A DNA stretch of 51,520 nucleotides from positions 763,791 through 815,310 of the forward strand of contig BFEA01000213.1 in assembly GCA_003427395.1 (NCBI GenBank), in the 5' to 3' direction. Made by a program: the position numbers and the translations under genes. The stretch is from Chara braunii (taxonomy: Eukaryota > Streptophyta > Charophyceae > Charales > Characeae). Shown here piece by piece: positions 22,469-32,476 of this stretch (its first letter is position 1; each line of letters starts with the position of its first letter). The notes beneath the pieces were generated by a model, which searched no databases, was not told the DNA's origin, and saw only the letters and a program-made list of their open reading frames with translations.

Positions 22469-23999
22469 TAGCTTTCCAGCCCGGGGGCCCAGAAGGGCCC
22501 TCTCGAGGCACCCGGCCGTGCGACCCCCCGGCCAGGACCCCGGACCTCCACAGCGTCGCCTCCGAAATCACTTCGAATTTTTTTTTTTGCGCTTTTTTTC
22601 GGGACCTGGGTCGTCGATCTGCGTTGATCGATGGCGCGGAAGTCCCAAGATTTCTAATTCGAATCTTGGGGACTTACCACGCGGCCTTGCGCCCTCCGCC
22701 CTACCCCCCCGCACCAGCTTGTTGTTTCCCCGCCGTTGTTGCATGGTCGTCCGCGCCATCGTTATCTTCACCCTGCCAAGCCTTCGTCGTCATCACCCTG
22801 CTGCCCTCCGGCGCGCCACCGTCGTCGCCGCCCAGCCATGCCATCCTCCTTGCCCCTGACGAAGACCGCCTGCGCCGCCGTCGCCAACTCAGGTAGGTTT
22901 TCTTCTTCTTCTTCTTCTTCTTCTTCTTCTTCTTCTTCTTCTTCTTCTTCTACTTGTTCTTCTTCATCTCTACTACGTATTTGCTTATTCTTCTTCATTT
23001 TGTCTCATTCTTCTTCCTCTCCTTCTTCTCCTCCATTTCACTGTGTTCTTTTCCTTCTTCGTTGTTTCTTCGTCTTCTTTTCTTTTTTTCTTTGTCATTT
23101 CTTTTTCAATTTGTTCTTATTCTTCATCAGTTCTTTCTTCTTCTTCCTCTTCTTCTTCTTCTGCTATCTACTTCTTCCTCTGCCATAGCGCTTCATCAAC
23201 AAATCGTTATTTTTTATTTTTCTTTGGTAATGCTTGATTATGCTTTTGCTCCATCTACCATAGCCGCCCTTCTCCCTCCATAGACTCCCTCCCCCCTCCT
23301 CCTCCATCAGTCTCCCTTCACTGTCCTCCTCCCTCGTTAGACTCCCTCCCTCCATCAGTCTCCCTTCCCCCTCCGCCTCCCTCCGTAGGCTTGCTCCATA
23401 GGCTCCCCTCCCTCCTTCCCTTCTTCTTCACCTTCTTCTTCCTCCTCTTCTTACTCTCTCCCTTTCTTCTTCTTCTTCCCTTCTTCTTCGCCATCTTCTT
23501 CGTCCTCCTCTTCTTCCTCTCTACAGTCGTTCTGGGACGTCATAGTCCTCTTTTTCTTCTTCTTTTTTCCTCCTTCGTTAGAGTTCTGCCCCTACCTCCT
23601 CCTACCTCCGGTAGAGTTCTGCTCCTACCTCCTCCTACCTTCGGTAGAATCCTGCTCCTACCTCCTCGTACCTCCTGCCATAGTCCCCCTTCCTCCCTCC
23701 TTCCTCCCTCCTTCCTCCTGCCATAGTCCTCCCGCCATAGTCCTCCCTCCTCTCTCCAACCAAAGTCCTCCCTCCTCTCTCCCGCCATAGCCGCCCCCCC
23801 CCCCACACACAAATCAATATTCCTGGAAAAAAAAAGTGAGGCCGGATTTGGGTAGTACTCGTCAAGCGCAGCAAACCCCCGTAAACCAAAAAAAAAAATA
23901 AAAAAAATTGATGGATTTTTTTCTTGCCTGGGGTACCTCGGGCGAGGTACCGACCCGGGCGAGGCGCCCGGGGCGCGGCCGAGCGCCCCGGGAAAGCTA
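22469..23999. mobile_element. GC-rich-ended TIR element nested in the D leader
   Basis: Inverted ends TAGCTTTCC (22469) and GGAAAGCTA (23999) are each followed inward by GC-rich sequence with runs of CCCGGGG. Flanking sequences ACACTAAC and ACACTGAC differ at one base and may be an 8-9 bp target duplication. Near the right end is a perfect hairpin, GGTACCTC-ggc-like loop-GAGGTACC (23932-23951), beside further palindromic GC blocks. The interior is strongly CT-rich (22890-23780) with a TTC microsatellite. No transposase is seen. The class is uncertain; Mutator- or hAT-like are possible. Confidence 0.5.
22898..22951. repeat. (TTC)n microsatellite
   Basis: About 18 TTC triplets right after a donor-like CTCAG|GTAGGT at 22889. 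A CT-rich tract continues for about 800 bp. Confidence 0.95.
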
Positions 24000-24957
24000 C
24001 ACACTGACTGAATACTAAATTGTGATTCACCAGGGACTGACATAATTGAATTCTGACGGACAGAATCAAAGTTATGACTGACCCTAGTCTAGCCAAGCTT
24101 TAGCTATGTCAATGCAGAATTCAAATTTGCATTATCACTGAAGACAGGACCCTGAATTCACCAATTCACTACCCAGTGTCAGTCGCAATACTGTAAAGCA
24201 GTCACATATGAAATAGAAGTCAGAAAGAACGGTCAAACAAGGTTAGTAGAAGTCAAAGGAGATAGGTAGGGGAAGTTGGATATGGCTGCCCCATAGACTG
24301 AACGATTTTCAATTGTCATCTAACAGACAAACCAATTTCGCTATTCTAAAAATAGCCCTAGAATCACCACACAAGATGGAGTAAGGAACACACTTACTTC
24401 AGGGTCAACTCTGAAGAAGATGCATGAAACTCTGGCCATGGCTGACTGGTCAACTCCATCTCACTAGTTTCATCTCCTGACAGTATCCCGTGTTCCCACG
24501 TACCAAATTCAGTAGATTACCCTGAGGCGCTTCACCCCCAACTGACAAAATCAGTAATTAACGACTCCCAGGTGCTGATAACTAACAAAGTCAGTGCAGC
24601 ACCACATCACCTTGTACTGCGCTGCTTGGAAATTGGGGATCCTGACCCAATTCCACAATCGCCACCTCCTGGCATCAATTCCTTGCCAATCGCCAGCTTC
24701 CAAATGAATCGCCAGGCTACATTTAGCCTCTCAGAGCCTCCCAGGCCTTTGAGTGTCAATAGCCAACCACTCCTGCACAACCCTAGTCAGGAGTGAGTCA
24801 CTCTCTGCCCAATTCTTCTCGCCACACACTCACAGCCACCACCCTTATTGACAACAACCCTGAAGATGATGAATCGCCATGAGACTCAACTCTAGTATCT
24901 CGCCAGATGATGATGGGTGCTCCAACTCATCAATCGCTCCAGAGCCTGTATCCAATA
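24000..24957 (-). other. 5' leader of gypsy D
   Basis: Sequence between the primer binding site and the nested TIR element. With 21989-22468 it would make a leader of about 1.4 kb before gag. No coding sequence is supported. Confidence 0.55.
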
Positions 24958-24969
24958 GCTCTGATACCA
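24958..24969 (-). promoter_or_regulatory. primer binding site of gypsy D (initiator-Met type)
   Basis: On the minus strand it reads TGGTATCAGAGC, the usual complement to the 3' end of initiator tRNA-Met, two bases after the LTR end ...CATAACA. Confidence 0.85.
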
Positions 24970-24971
24970 TC

Positions 24972-25040
24972 TGTTATGATTCTGGTTGTTTGTTGTCTGA
25001 AGACCAACACTCACTCGCATAGACTTCCAGGCATGCCCAT
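24972..25040 (-). repeat. remnant (last 69 bp) of the D 5' LTR
   Basis: It aligns closely with 15406-15475, the end of the D 3' LTR. Beyond 25040 similarity stops abruptly and E-type gag sequence begins. Confidence 0.8.
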
Positions 25041-25041
25041 C

Positions 25042-25236
25042 TTTCCATCTCTCCAATTCTTCCTCCATTTGTTTCTTTTTCGATTCCTGTTCTTCTAACA
25101 AGGCCAACATCTTTGCCTGCTTGATCAACTCATGTTTTTCCACCTTCTCCTTCATTTCTTTCAGAATGGCAGCAACTTTCTCCTCCTGGGCCTTACTATA
25201 CCAGGTGGTGTTAGTTCCTGCTCTCGTGGTCACCAT
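25042..25236 (-). pseudogene. gag N-terminus of family E, copy 2, cut by the D LTR remnant
   Basis: It starts MVTTRAGTNTTWYSKAQEE and continues as a Lys/Glu-rich coiled coil (LIKQAKMLALLEEQESKKKQ). The 'MVTTR' opening is common in plant LTR-retrotransposon gags. Homology ends after EEELERWK where the D LTR remnant begins, so the following residues are read-through. It repeats the sequence at 25387-25647. Confidence 0.6.
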
Positions 25237-25386
25237 GGTGAGCAACTTTCCACCCACTGATTGATTGACTGACCGACTCTCTAAAGGACCACAGAGTCTT
25301 CTTCTTTAATCCAACCATTCCATCACCATTTTTTCCATCTTTGCCTCCCTCTCTCTAGCACCACTAGATTCCCCCCTCTTCAGTTC

Positions 25387-25647
25387 TTACATTCCTCTGC
25401 AGAGGTTCCTCCACTTCTTCGTCCTCTTCTTCTGCTTCTCTGCTTCAACTGCCACAATTTTCTCCTCCCGCTCTTTCTTCCATCTCTCCAATTCTTCCTC
25501 CATTTGTTTGTTTTTCGATTCCTGTTTTTCTAGCAGGGCCAACATCTTTGCCTGCTTGATGAACTCGTGCTTTTCCACTACCTCCTTTTCTTTCAGACTG
25601 GCAGCAACTCTCCTCATGGTGCGAGTTCCTACTCTCGTGGTCAGCAT
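25387..25647 (-). pseudogene. gag N-terminus of family E, copy 1, truncated
   Basis: It starts MLTTRVGTRTMRRVAASLK and goes on as the same coiled coil as copy 2 (LIKQAKMLALLEKQESKNKQ), then a Lys/Glu-rich stretch and a stop. The rest of the gag is missing. An upstream noncoding block ('ctctaaaggaccacagagtc' on the plus strand) is present before both copies, so the tandem duplication includes leader and gag start (25042-25325 and 25470-25770). Confidence 0.6.
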
Positions 25648-25770
25648 GGTGATAGATGCACAACCAAATAACAATTCCACTCCTTACCACTTTTCCACCC
25701 ACTGACTGATTGACTGACCGACTCTCTAAAGGACCACAGAGTCTTCTCCTTTGATCCAGCCAGATTACCA

Positions 25771-26600
25771 CAGCCGGCCGAACCTTTCGCCACCATTGTC
25801 ACCGAAACTTTCCAGATCCGAGTGCACATTGCACCCGCGATCAATCCCACATGGCTTTCACTCTCGATCAGACCCTCTCAAATATGGTCTTTAGCCTAAC
25901 CTACTACTGCTGATCAAGCGACATTTAAGGAGATCCCCCATAACTCCTCAGGAGTTCTTTAACGTCGCCAACAGGACAGCGTAATCATCAGAGTCCTCCA
26001 AAGACTTAAGACATCAGGATGCGCAGCCTACAACTCGAATTTCAGGCCTACCATGCCACACTCAGCAGCCCGACGGTCTGTACCCGTCCTTGGGGGTCTT
26101 GTCCCCAAAGGTGTCAGTCGTCGGACATGGCCTTTAGCTCTACTAAGCCCGTGCAAGTTTCGTCACCACAACTCTATCGACCACATGCACAGAGTCCTAT
26201 CAACGTGGACAGAAGTGACTCAATGCAAAAAGAAGAGACAGACCGACTCAGGAAGTACCAAGGTATGTGCACATCCACAGGCCAAGGGAGTAAGCTTAAG
26301 GCTTCGCGAGATTATACCAGCTCCAACTTGAAGTCTTGGTCAACACCTCCAGTCAAACTTGCCCGCTCAACACTTTGACCTCCGACTATGGTTGTCGACC
26401 CTTCTTTCTCGTCGACCCCCTCGTCTTCTTCCCCCTTTCATCTTCTTCTTCGCCCAACCGCGGCTATGGCTTCCTTCTTTCCCCCTCGTCTCTCATTCCC
26501 CCTACTTTCTCACTTCTTCGTCGTCACTCCTGGTCTTCACCTCTACCAGGTCCGAGCTCGACGGCTGTGGCCGCAATCTTCTTCCCTGCACAACCAATCT

Positions 26601-26602
<2 letters not shown>
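25771..26602 (-). other. LTR-like or leader sequence of family E, non-coding
   Basis: No coding sequence is supported. On the minus strand a block around 25930-25985 (with 'ctcctgaggag' and 'atctccttaaat') resembles 39845-39905 inside the gypsy B leader, so both may be remnants of one LTR family. Boundaries cannot be set by eye. Confidence 0.4.

Positions 26603-26674
<72 letters not shown>
26603..26674. repeat. (CT)n microsatellite left of the adapter
   Basis: About 36 CT dinucleotides ending directly at the adapter sequence. Confidence 0.95.
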
Positions 26675-26676
<2 letters not shown>

Positions 26677-26712
26677 GTCTCTTATACACATCTAGATGTG
26701 TATAAGAGACAG
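26675..26712. other. Nextera mate-pair junction adapter (artefact)
   Basis: This is exactly the Tn5 mosaic end CTGTCTCTTATACACATCT followed by its reverse complement. That 38-bp product is the circularisation junction of Illumina Nextera mate-pair libraries. It is not genomic. Sequence on either side may come from different places. Confidence 0.97.
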
Positions 26713-26747
26713 GAGTCACATTATGGACAGCTCGGCCCAGTCCCCCC

Positions 26748-26750
<3 letters not shown>

Positions 26751-26832
<82 letters not shown>
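26751..26832. repeat. (CT)n microsatellite right of the adapter
   Basis: About 41 CT dinucleotides beginning 38 bases after the adapter. With the run to the left it probably confused the assembler. Confidence 0.95.
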
Positions 26833-26834
<2 letters not shown>

Positions 26835-27464
26835 TCTTTTTCGTCGTCATCTTCCTCCTCGGCTCGGCCGCTATGGACGCCCTTCTTCAACTTGGCGTTG
26901 CGGTTCTCTTCAGCGGCACGACAACTCTTCGCGCGATCTCCCACGTGGTGATCTTCTTCAACGGGGCAACGCTCTTCTTCTCGATAGACGTCCTTCCTCC
27001 CCGTGGCCGCCTTCTTCGGGGCAGCAGGGGCGCGAATGGTGAGCGCCCGACGCGCGATAAACAACGAAACGTGCCGCAAATAGTGAGTGCGCACACAGAT
27101 GGCGTGTGCACAGCGGCGCGCAGGGAAGTGCACGACCGCAATCGCTCGTAGCGGCGGCGCACGATAGCGCAAGCGCGCACGAAACACGAGCGCATATGAT
27201 GACCGATGGTGTGCGAAGAGGCGAACAAATCGGGCGCGCGGTCTGTTTGCACAGGTGCGCGCAATAGCAAGCTGGCACCCGCCAATAGCTGGCCCGACGC
27301 ATGGCCTAGCAGGCGCTCTCGTGCAATCTGGGTGTAGGGCACCCCTGTCTCTCTCCTCCCCCCACCCAATGACAACGCAGACGTGGCGCTCTCCTCCACA
27401 ATAGCAGTCCTTTCTTCAGTGCGCGATGGAGATGATGGCGACGATGGCGGGACAGCGGGAACCA
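26833..27464 (-). other. leader of a second family C element
   Basis: On the minus strand this follows the C LTR and primer binding site, so it should be element leader and perhaps gag start. It is GC-rich with many 'gcgcg' and 'gtgcgc' motifs. A 222-codon open frame spans 26887-27555 but starts inside the LTR and resembles no family I know, so I do not call it. Confidence 0.45.
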
Positions 27465-27476
27465 GCTCTGATACCA
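27465..27476 (-). promoter_or_regulatory. primer binding site of the second C element
   Basis: On the minus strand it reads TGGTATCAGAGC, one base after the LTR end ...GATTGCA. This defines the C LTR boundary. Confidence 0.85.
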
Positions 27477-27477
27477 G

Positions 27478-28363
27478 TGCAATCAGACTCGTCTTCTTCG
27501 ACCTCAGCATGCATGCAAACAAATGACGATCACACCTGGCGCTTGGCCCACACAAATCTCAAAGATAAACGCAGCCAGGAACACAGCTCAGATTCAAACT
27601 TGTCTGGAACAGCCATGGCGCAAGGCGCCAGACAAAGATTCCCAACCGATCAACCGTATCCCATAGCAACTTGTTCGCACACACACACGCTCCCTCTAGG
27701 ATCTCCCTGGATGTCTGCACATACACACAACACACAGATCTACTAACCTCCTAACTGACAACTATGGCTGTCATTTACCTCTAACACTTAGTGGCGGCTA
27801 TGGCCGCGTATTCCTCCTCTTCGACCTCTTCTCCTTCGGGCACCTGCATACCTTCGTGCACAAGACGCTCCGACAGCGCTTCCTCACGGCTAGCAGGCAG
27901 AGTGTGTGTGTAAGTGTGTGTGTGAGAGAGAGAGAGAGAGAATGAATGACTTAATGCTACTTCGGATTGTCATAGGTCTGCACAATTCCACATGGTACTA
28001 GCTGACTAGACAAAGTGCACCTCCGGACTGAGTACCGCGAACTAGGCTAGGTAGGTCTAGGACTGCCTTTTGCTGACTAAGATGCGGACTAACTCACGAA
28101 AGGCCACTTCCGAAAGTTCTGAAAGGTCGTGGACTTGACCTTTCGGAACTGTAGCATCTACGACCTAAGCTACAACTAAGACCTCTAAAACTCAGACCTA
28201 CTGTTCAAGACCCGACAACCGCACTATATACAACAGTTGAACATACGACTTTCACAATTGAAACACACACGGGTCAACGGGTACTGGACATGGGTGAAGG
28301 GGAGGTCTAGGGATCGATCCCTGGGAACTGCATCTGCTACCGTCATAGGTGAAAACCTTTTCA
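27478..28363 (-). repeat. 5' LTR of a second family C element, minus strand
   Basis: Read on the minus strand it starts TGAAAAGGTTTTCACC and ends GATTGCA, matching the start and end of 6445-7356. It includes repeated 'gaaaggtc' motifs (about 28115-28150) and a GT/GA microsatellite near 27900-27940. Confidence 0.75.
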
Positions 28364-28389
28364 AAAAAAAAAAAAAAAAAAAAAAAAAA
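28363..28389. repeat. poly(A) run
   Basis: 27 A residues immediately outside the start of the minus-strand C LTR and 12 bases before the A2 LTR. Confidence 0.95.
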
Positions 28390-28401
28390 GAGTATGGGCA
28401 T

Positions 28402-28888
28402 TGTTATGGACTCAGCCAGGGCTCGATCCCTGGTCCGCGGGTTACCACCCGCCAGGCTGTGTTTTTGAGTCTATGATCTCCGGTTCCTGACTGTTGGCGC
28501 CCATTCTCAAATCCCTCATCTGGCACTTTCGGATTTCGATACTTGGCGCCATCCAGCATCCTGGCACCCACGCTCAGACCTTCGATTTGCAGTGCAGCCC
28601 CGAGGCAAATTGCACTTTCGCCCTCGGACTCAACTTGAGTCCTGTACTCAAGACCGGACTCGAGCCGAGTTCGAGGATTCGGTTTTCGGCCTCAGTGCTT
28701 GTGCTTCAGTGTGACTTGCTGCGACATTGTGTTTGGAACCAAGATTGCGACTTTGCGACTCTGCCAGTTTGTGTCTGCGTCCGTTAAGTCGTGTCGAGTC
28801 CATGTCAAGTCGAGTGAGTGTGTGTGTGTGCTCTCACTCCCTCCCTCTCTCTTCCCCGGCCTCGCTGCTCTGCCTCAAGCCCGTCACG
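28402..28888 (+). repeat. 5' LTR of gypsy A2
   Basis: It starts TGTTATGGACTC and ends ...CCCGTCACG just before the primer binding site. It aligns with 37116-37457 plus 46904-47061. The antisense of its first 70 bp can fold into a closing stem (GACTCA/TGAGTC) enclosing two hairpins, GCGGGT/ACCCGC and CCAGGG/CCCTGG. Confidence 0.85.
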
Positions 28889-28889
28889 C

Positions 28890-28901
28890 TGGCATCGGAG
28901 A
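28890..28901 (+). promoter_or_regulatory. primer binding site of gypsy A2 (degenerate)
   Basis: TGGCATCGGAGA matches the initiator-Met type TGGTATCAGAGC at nine of twelve positions and directly follows the LTR. Confidence 0.6.
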
Positions 28902-29376
28902 GGCTTCGGCCCTTCCTCCCACCCTGATTCATCGTCGTCTCCGTCATTGCCACATCATCATCGTCATCGTCAACCCCTTCGCCGTCATTGCCACGTCATC
29001 GACATCATCGTTACCTCTTCACCGCCGTCGTCATCGCCGCCACGTCATCGTCACCACTGTCGCCGCAGGTAAGCCCTCGACAACTTATTTTTCTTTTTTT
29101 TCTCCCCCTCTTCTTCTTCCTCGTTTCTTCTTCTTCTTCCCCTTCTCCTTTACCATTATCGTCCTCAGTTTCTCTTCCCCCCTCCCCATCGTCTTCGCCT
29201 TCTTCTTCCCCTTCTTCATCATTTCTTCTTCCTCTTCTTTCTCCCCCCCGATTCTCTTCGCCCCCCCTTGTTGCCTACCCGACCCCATCTCACCGACCCT
29301 GAATCCCACCCCCCCACGCAGCGACTTCCCCCATTCCCCCGCCTACCCGCAACCTCCTGCCCTCCGCTCTCTCCCC

Positions 29377-29411
29377 TCTCTTATACACATCTAGATGTGT
29401 ATAAGAGACAG
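29377..29411. other. second Nextera mate-pair junction adapter (artefact)
   Basis: It holds the last 16 bases of the mosaic end followed by the complete reverse complement AGATGTGTATAAGAGACAG. It is not genomic. Confidence 0.97.
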
Positions 29412-29558
29412 CGCACATCCTGAACTCACCATTCCCCTTTGAAACAAAGAGGACTGGTGCCCCAAACACAAATGTGTTGGGCCTGATCCATCCCTTGCTG
29501 GTCAAGGTCTCCAACTGTCTCCTCAGCTCTTCAAGTTCAGCAGGGGACATCCTGTAGA
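29412..29558. repeat. 147-bp misplaced copy of gypsy D RT
   Basis: It appears base-for-base identical to 19336-19482 (RT start of gypsy D, minus strand). It begins exactly at the adapter and ends exactly at the gap, so it is the far half of a mate-pair read rather than an insertion. Confidence 0.9.
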
Positions 29559-29661
29559 NNNNNNNNNNNNNNNNNNNNNNNNNNNNNNNNNNNNNNNNNN
29601 NNNNNNNNNNNNNNNNNNNNNNNNNNNNNNNNNNNNNNNNNNNNNNNNNNNNNNNNNNNNN
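29559..29661. other. assembly gap (103 N)
   Basis: Unknown bases following the misplaced read. The C-rich A2 leader resumes at 29662. Confidence 1.
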
Positions 29662-30501
29662 CCCCCGACCCTAACCAGGACCTCCTTCCCCCGACTTCCT
29701 CCCTCCTACGCACAACCCACGCGCGATCCCCTGAGTCCGCTTTCCCCCCTGCGTGACTTCCCCCCCACGTTTCCCCCCCGCCCCGCAATCATCATCAATC
29801 TACTCGTGCCCAACCTACCACGCTACCACCCCATCAATCGTAGGTAGGATCACTCGACCGAATCGACCCTCAATTTACATCAAAACTCATTTATCCCTTT
29901 ATTTTTATTTTTATTTTTTCTTGAATTTATTTTAAAATGTTTAAAAATTCAAAATTACTTCTTGACATTTCTTTTTCGAACATATTTTATTTTTTGAAAT
30001 TTTCAAAAATATGTAGGATTAATCATTCTTTCTCGACATTTCCTTTTCGAAATTCAAAAATAATTTTAATTAATTCTTTTTCTCGTATATTTAAATTCAT
30101 AAAATTCCCTTTTCAAAATTTTCTTGAAATTCAAAAATGCATAATCATCAAGTAATTCTTTTTCAAAATTCTCTTTCGAAATTCTTCTTTTATCACTTGG
30201 AAGTACTTTCCTTTTTGGAAACGTTATTATGAACTCCTCAATTAATTTCGACTAAATTCGATCAATTCACGACAGAATTAATCTCTTTACTCCGAATTAA
30301 TTATTATTTTTGGACATTCCTAAAAAATCCACTTTCAAATTTTCTTAAACAATACACACTCCAATTAATTTCGAATAATTTCAAATTAATTTATTCAAAA
30401 TTGATTCTTGTTTTCCGATTTTTCTTTTTTTTACCCTCATTGCTAAATTACTTAATGACATTCTCTTCTTGTAAACAGGAACACCCCTCTCCCCCCCACA
30501 C

Positions 30502-32250
30502 ATGCCATGCTCAACCAGGAACTCTCAACGCGCAGCTGCTAACGCCGCCGCTGCTGCCGCTGCTAACGCTGCTGCTGTCACCTCATCCGCTGCCGCCACC
30601 GCTTCCTCCCCCACCGTGGCCCAATCATCCAACATTGATATGTTCGACATCCGCACCGACTCCGTCGACAGCATTGCCCACAACCTCGTAGGCGAGCAAA
30701 CACCAGCAACCAATGCCGCCATCGACCTCGCGAGACATTTTCGCATGATGACATCCCTCCAGTCATCCATTGGCGACGTCAAAACATCCGTTTCCACCAT
30801 CTGTCCTCGCATGACCACCATTGAAAGTAATATCCCCACCATCCAGATCGTCACCACCACGCCCCCCCCCCCCCCCCCCGGGCCCCCCCCCCCTCCCCCC
30901 CCCCCCCCCCCCCCCTCCTCAGGTGCCACCACCCTTGCCCCATCCTCCGCCTCCACATATACACCAATCACCCTGTCCCCCACATCCACACTGCCCTCTT
31001 CGGCAGCACGTCATCGACAGCCCCGCCCGCATATACCACTACCCCCACCATAGTCACTCAACCGACAAACCCCGCCGTCACACAGTCGTCGACCATTCCC
31101 CCCCAGGCAAAACCGATCTTGACTTCGTCCGTTATCACCTCCACCCTCCCAAACTATACTCAAATTATCCACAAACTATGTATCCCGCCCTTCCACTACT
31201 CCCCCCCAATGCTCTCATCCCCACCAACCCCGCCAACGACTTCACCCTGGTCGACTCTTCCTCTCCCATCCTTGATTTCAACGCACTTGCCGCCACTACC
31301 CCCAGAGAAGGCAAAATCCCTCCATCCTTTCGCGCCAACGAGATTCCCAACTTCTCAGGCCAACCCCATGAGGATGTCTTCCTCTTTCACGCAAAACTTC
31401 AACAAACCTTCTCCCTCCACAACATCCCTGTGGTCCTCTGGCTCCCCATCGCCGGCGGCAAACTCCTAGACAGCGCCGCTCACTGGTGATACACTGAAAT
31501 GACAAACCGGCATCATGCCAATCTCCGACCTCACACCTTCCTTGAGCGGGCCACCCTCATCACCTCCACTTTCTGTCCATAGAAGACGGTCGGTGACTAC
31601 ATCGACCAATTCTGTCGGCTCCAACAAAACGGCCCCACCAACCGTTTTGTGCAATACGTCCGCTCGGTTCGTCAACATATCCCCATCGATATTGCCAGCG
31701 ACTTGGCATTCATCTTCCGCGTTAAGCTCGTATGACGCAAAGACTTAGCGGTAGTCCTCGTCAACGAGCCACCCATGACCCTCGCCGACATCCTCACTCG
31801 TGCCCTCCGAATTGACCGCATCTTCTCCCCCTACAAGACTGCACTTACATCGGCCCCTCCCCGCCCTTGCTTGTTCCACAACATCACCTCCGAGGACATC
31901 TCCTCCACCACCTCCTCGAACGAGTTCTCCACCCCCGACACACTCTCCGATCCACTAGACACCACACCACTCTCCCCCGACAACTCTCTACCATCCACCT
32001 CATGCGGATGGAAAGGAGAGAACGCACCAACCGTCCTCCCATAAACACCCCCCCAACCCGTCTCACGAAACTCGCGTCGGAGAAGCGAACCTACCTCCAA
32101 GCTAAGGGTGGTTGTTTCCGGTGCCGACAGCTAGAACATCAACAAACAAACTGTCCTAATGCCAAACAGTTCACTCGTCCGGCACCCAGGTCCGCGGCCC
32201 CCCGACCCGCCACTTCCTCATCCGCCACTCCCGGTCCCTCCTCCACTTGA
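30502..32250 (+). pseudogene. gag: gag of gypsy A2, broken, with CCHC knuckle
   Basis: The ATG at 30502 opens an Ala-rich N-terminus (NAAAAAAANAAAVTSS), then a region ending in a poly-Pro run coded by a C tract (30863-30916) that probably shifts frame. The capsid-like domain is in 31230-31489 (PSFRANEIPNFSGQPHEDVF ... VLWLPIAGG), then meets a TGA at 31487, and TAG or TGA stops recur at 31580 and 31733. The zinc knuckle at 32113-32154 reads CFRCRQLEHQQTNC, a full CX2CX4HX4C. A1 carries the homologous gag at 117-1143. Confidence 0.8.
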
Positions 32251-32476
32251 ACACGGTCCCCAAGATCACCACGAACCTTCCCCGGCATCGACGAACGATC
32301 TCCACCCCACCGGTGATCCATTTGGCATCGACAATACATCTCCCTCCCCCCTCTCCGGTGCCGCACATCCCAACGGATGACCCCCATGCATCGCAAACCC
32401 TCGTCGCCTGACGCCCCCCTCACCACCACATGTTCCGCAACCCTCCTTCGAAATCCATCCTCTGTCACATTCTCTG

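Larger units (their letters stand above)
15406..25040 (-). mobile_element. Ty3/gypsy family D element, minus strand
   Basis: Read on the minus strand it has a remnant of the 5' LTR (24972-25040), a primer binding site (24958-24969), a ~3 kb leader containing a nested TIR element, gag (from 21988), pol (to 16710) and a full 3' LTR (16676-15406). Its 3' end abuts the plus-oriented D-type LTR, so D has inserted into a relative head to head. The 5' LTR is reduced to its last 69 bp and then joins family E gag sequence, which means a rearrangement, a later insertion or an assembly join. Confidence 0.8.
29069..30478 (+). other. predicted intron in the A2 5' leader
   Basis: Donor GCCGCAG|GTAAGC at 29068/29069 and acceptor CTTGTAAACAG|GAACACC at 30478/30479 lie 24 bases upstream of the gag ATG at 30502. 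The interior goes from CT-rich to strongly AT-rich (29880-30470), unlike the flanking C-rich leader. It includes a non-genomic adapter, a copied 147-bp segment and a gap, so its true length is unknown. Confidence 0.45.

Noticed and set aside
22736-23188. 150-codon Ser/Phe-rich plus-strand frame
   Set aside because: Its composition comes from TTC and CT low-complexity sequence. There is no domain or supporting splice structure.
26359-27042. Open frames through the CT microsatellites and adapter
   Set aside because: Runs of Ser-Leu come from CT repeats, and part of the frame is the Nextera adapter, not genomic DNA.
26887-27555. 222-codon minus-strand frame with Arg/Ala-rich product
   Set aside because: It starts inside LTR-C and crosses the primer binding site and leader. 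GC-rich sequence explains the openness, and there is no family similarity.
28409-28471. A true tRNA gene on the minus strand
   Set aside because: There is no D-arm and the T-loop and anticodon loop sizes are wrong. Only a tRNA-like fold is supported, and it lies in an LTR.
29290-29550. Apparent gypsy RT fragment ([16 protein letters not shown]) nested in the A2 leader
   Set aside because: It begins at the adapter, ends at the gap and is identical to 19336-19482, so it is a misplaced read.
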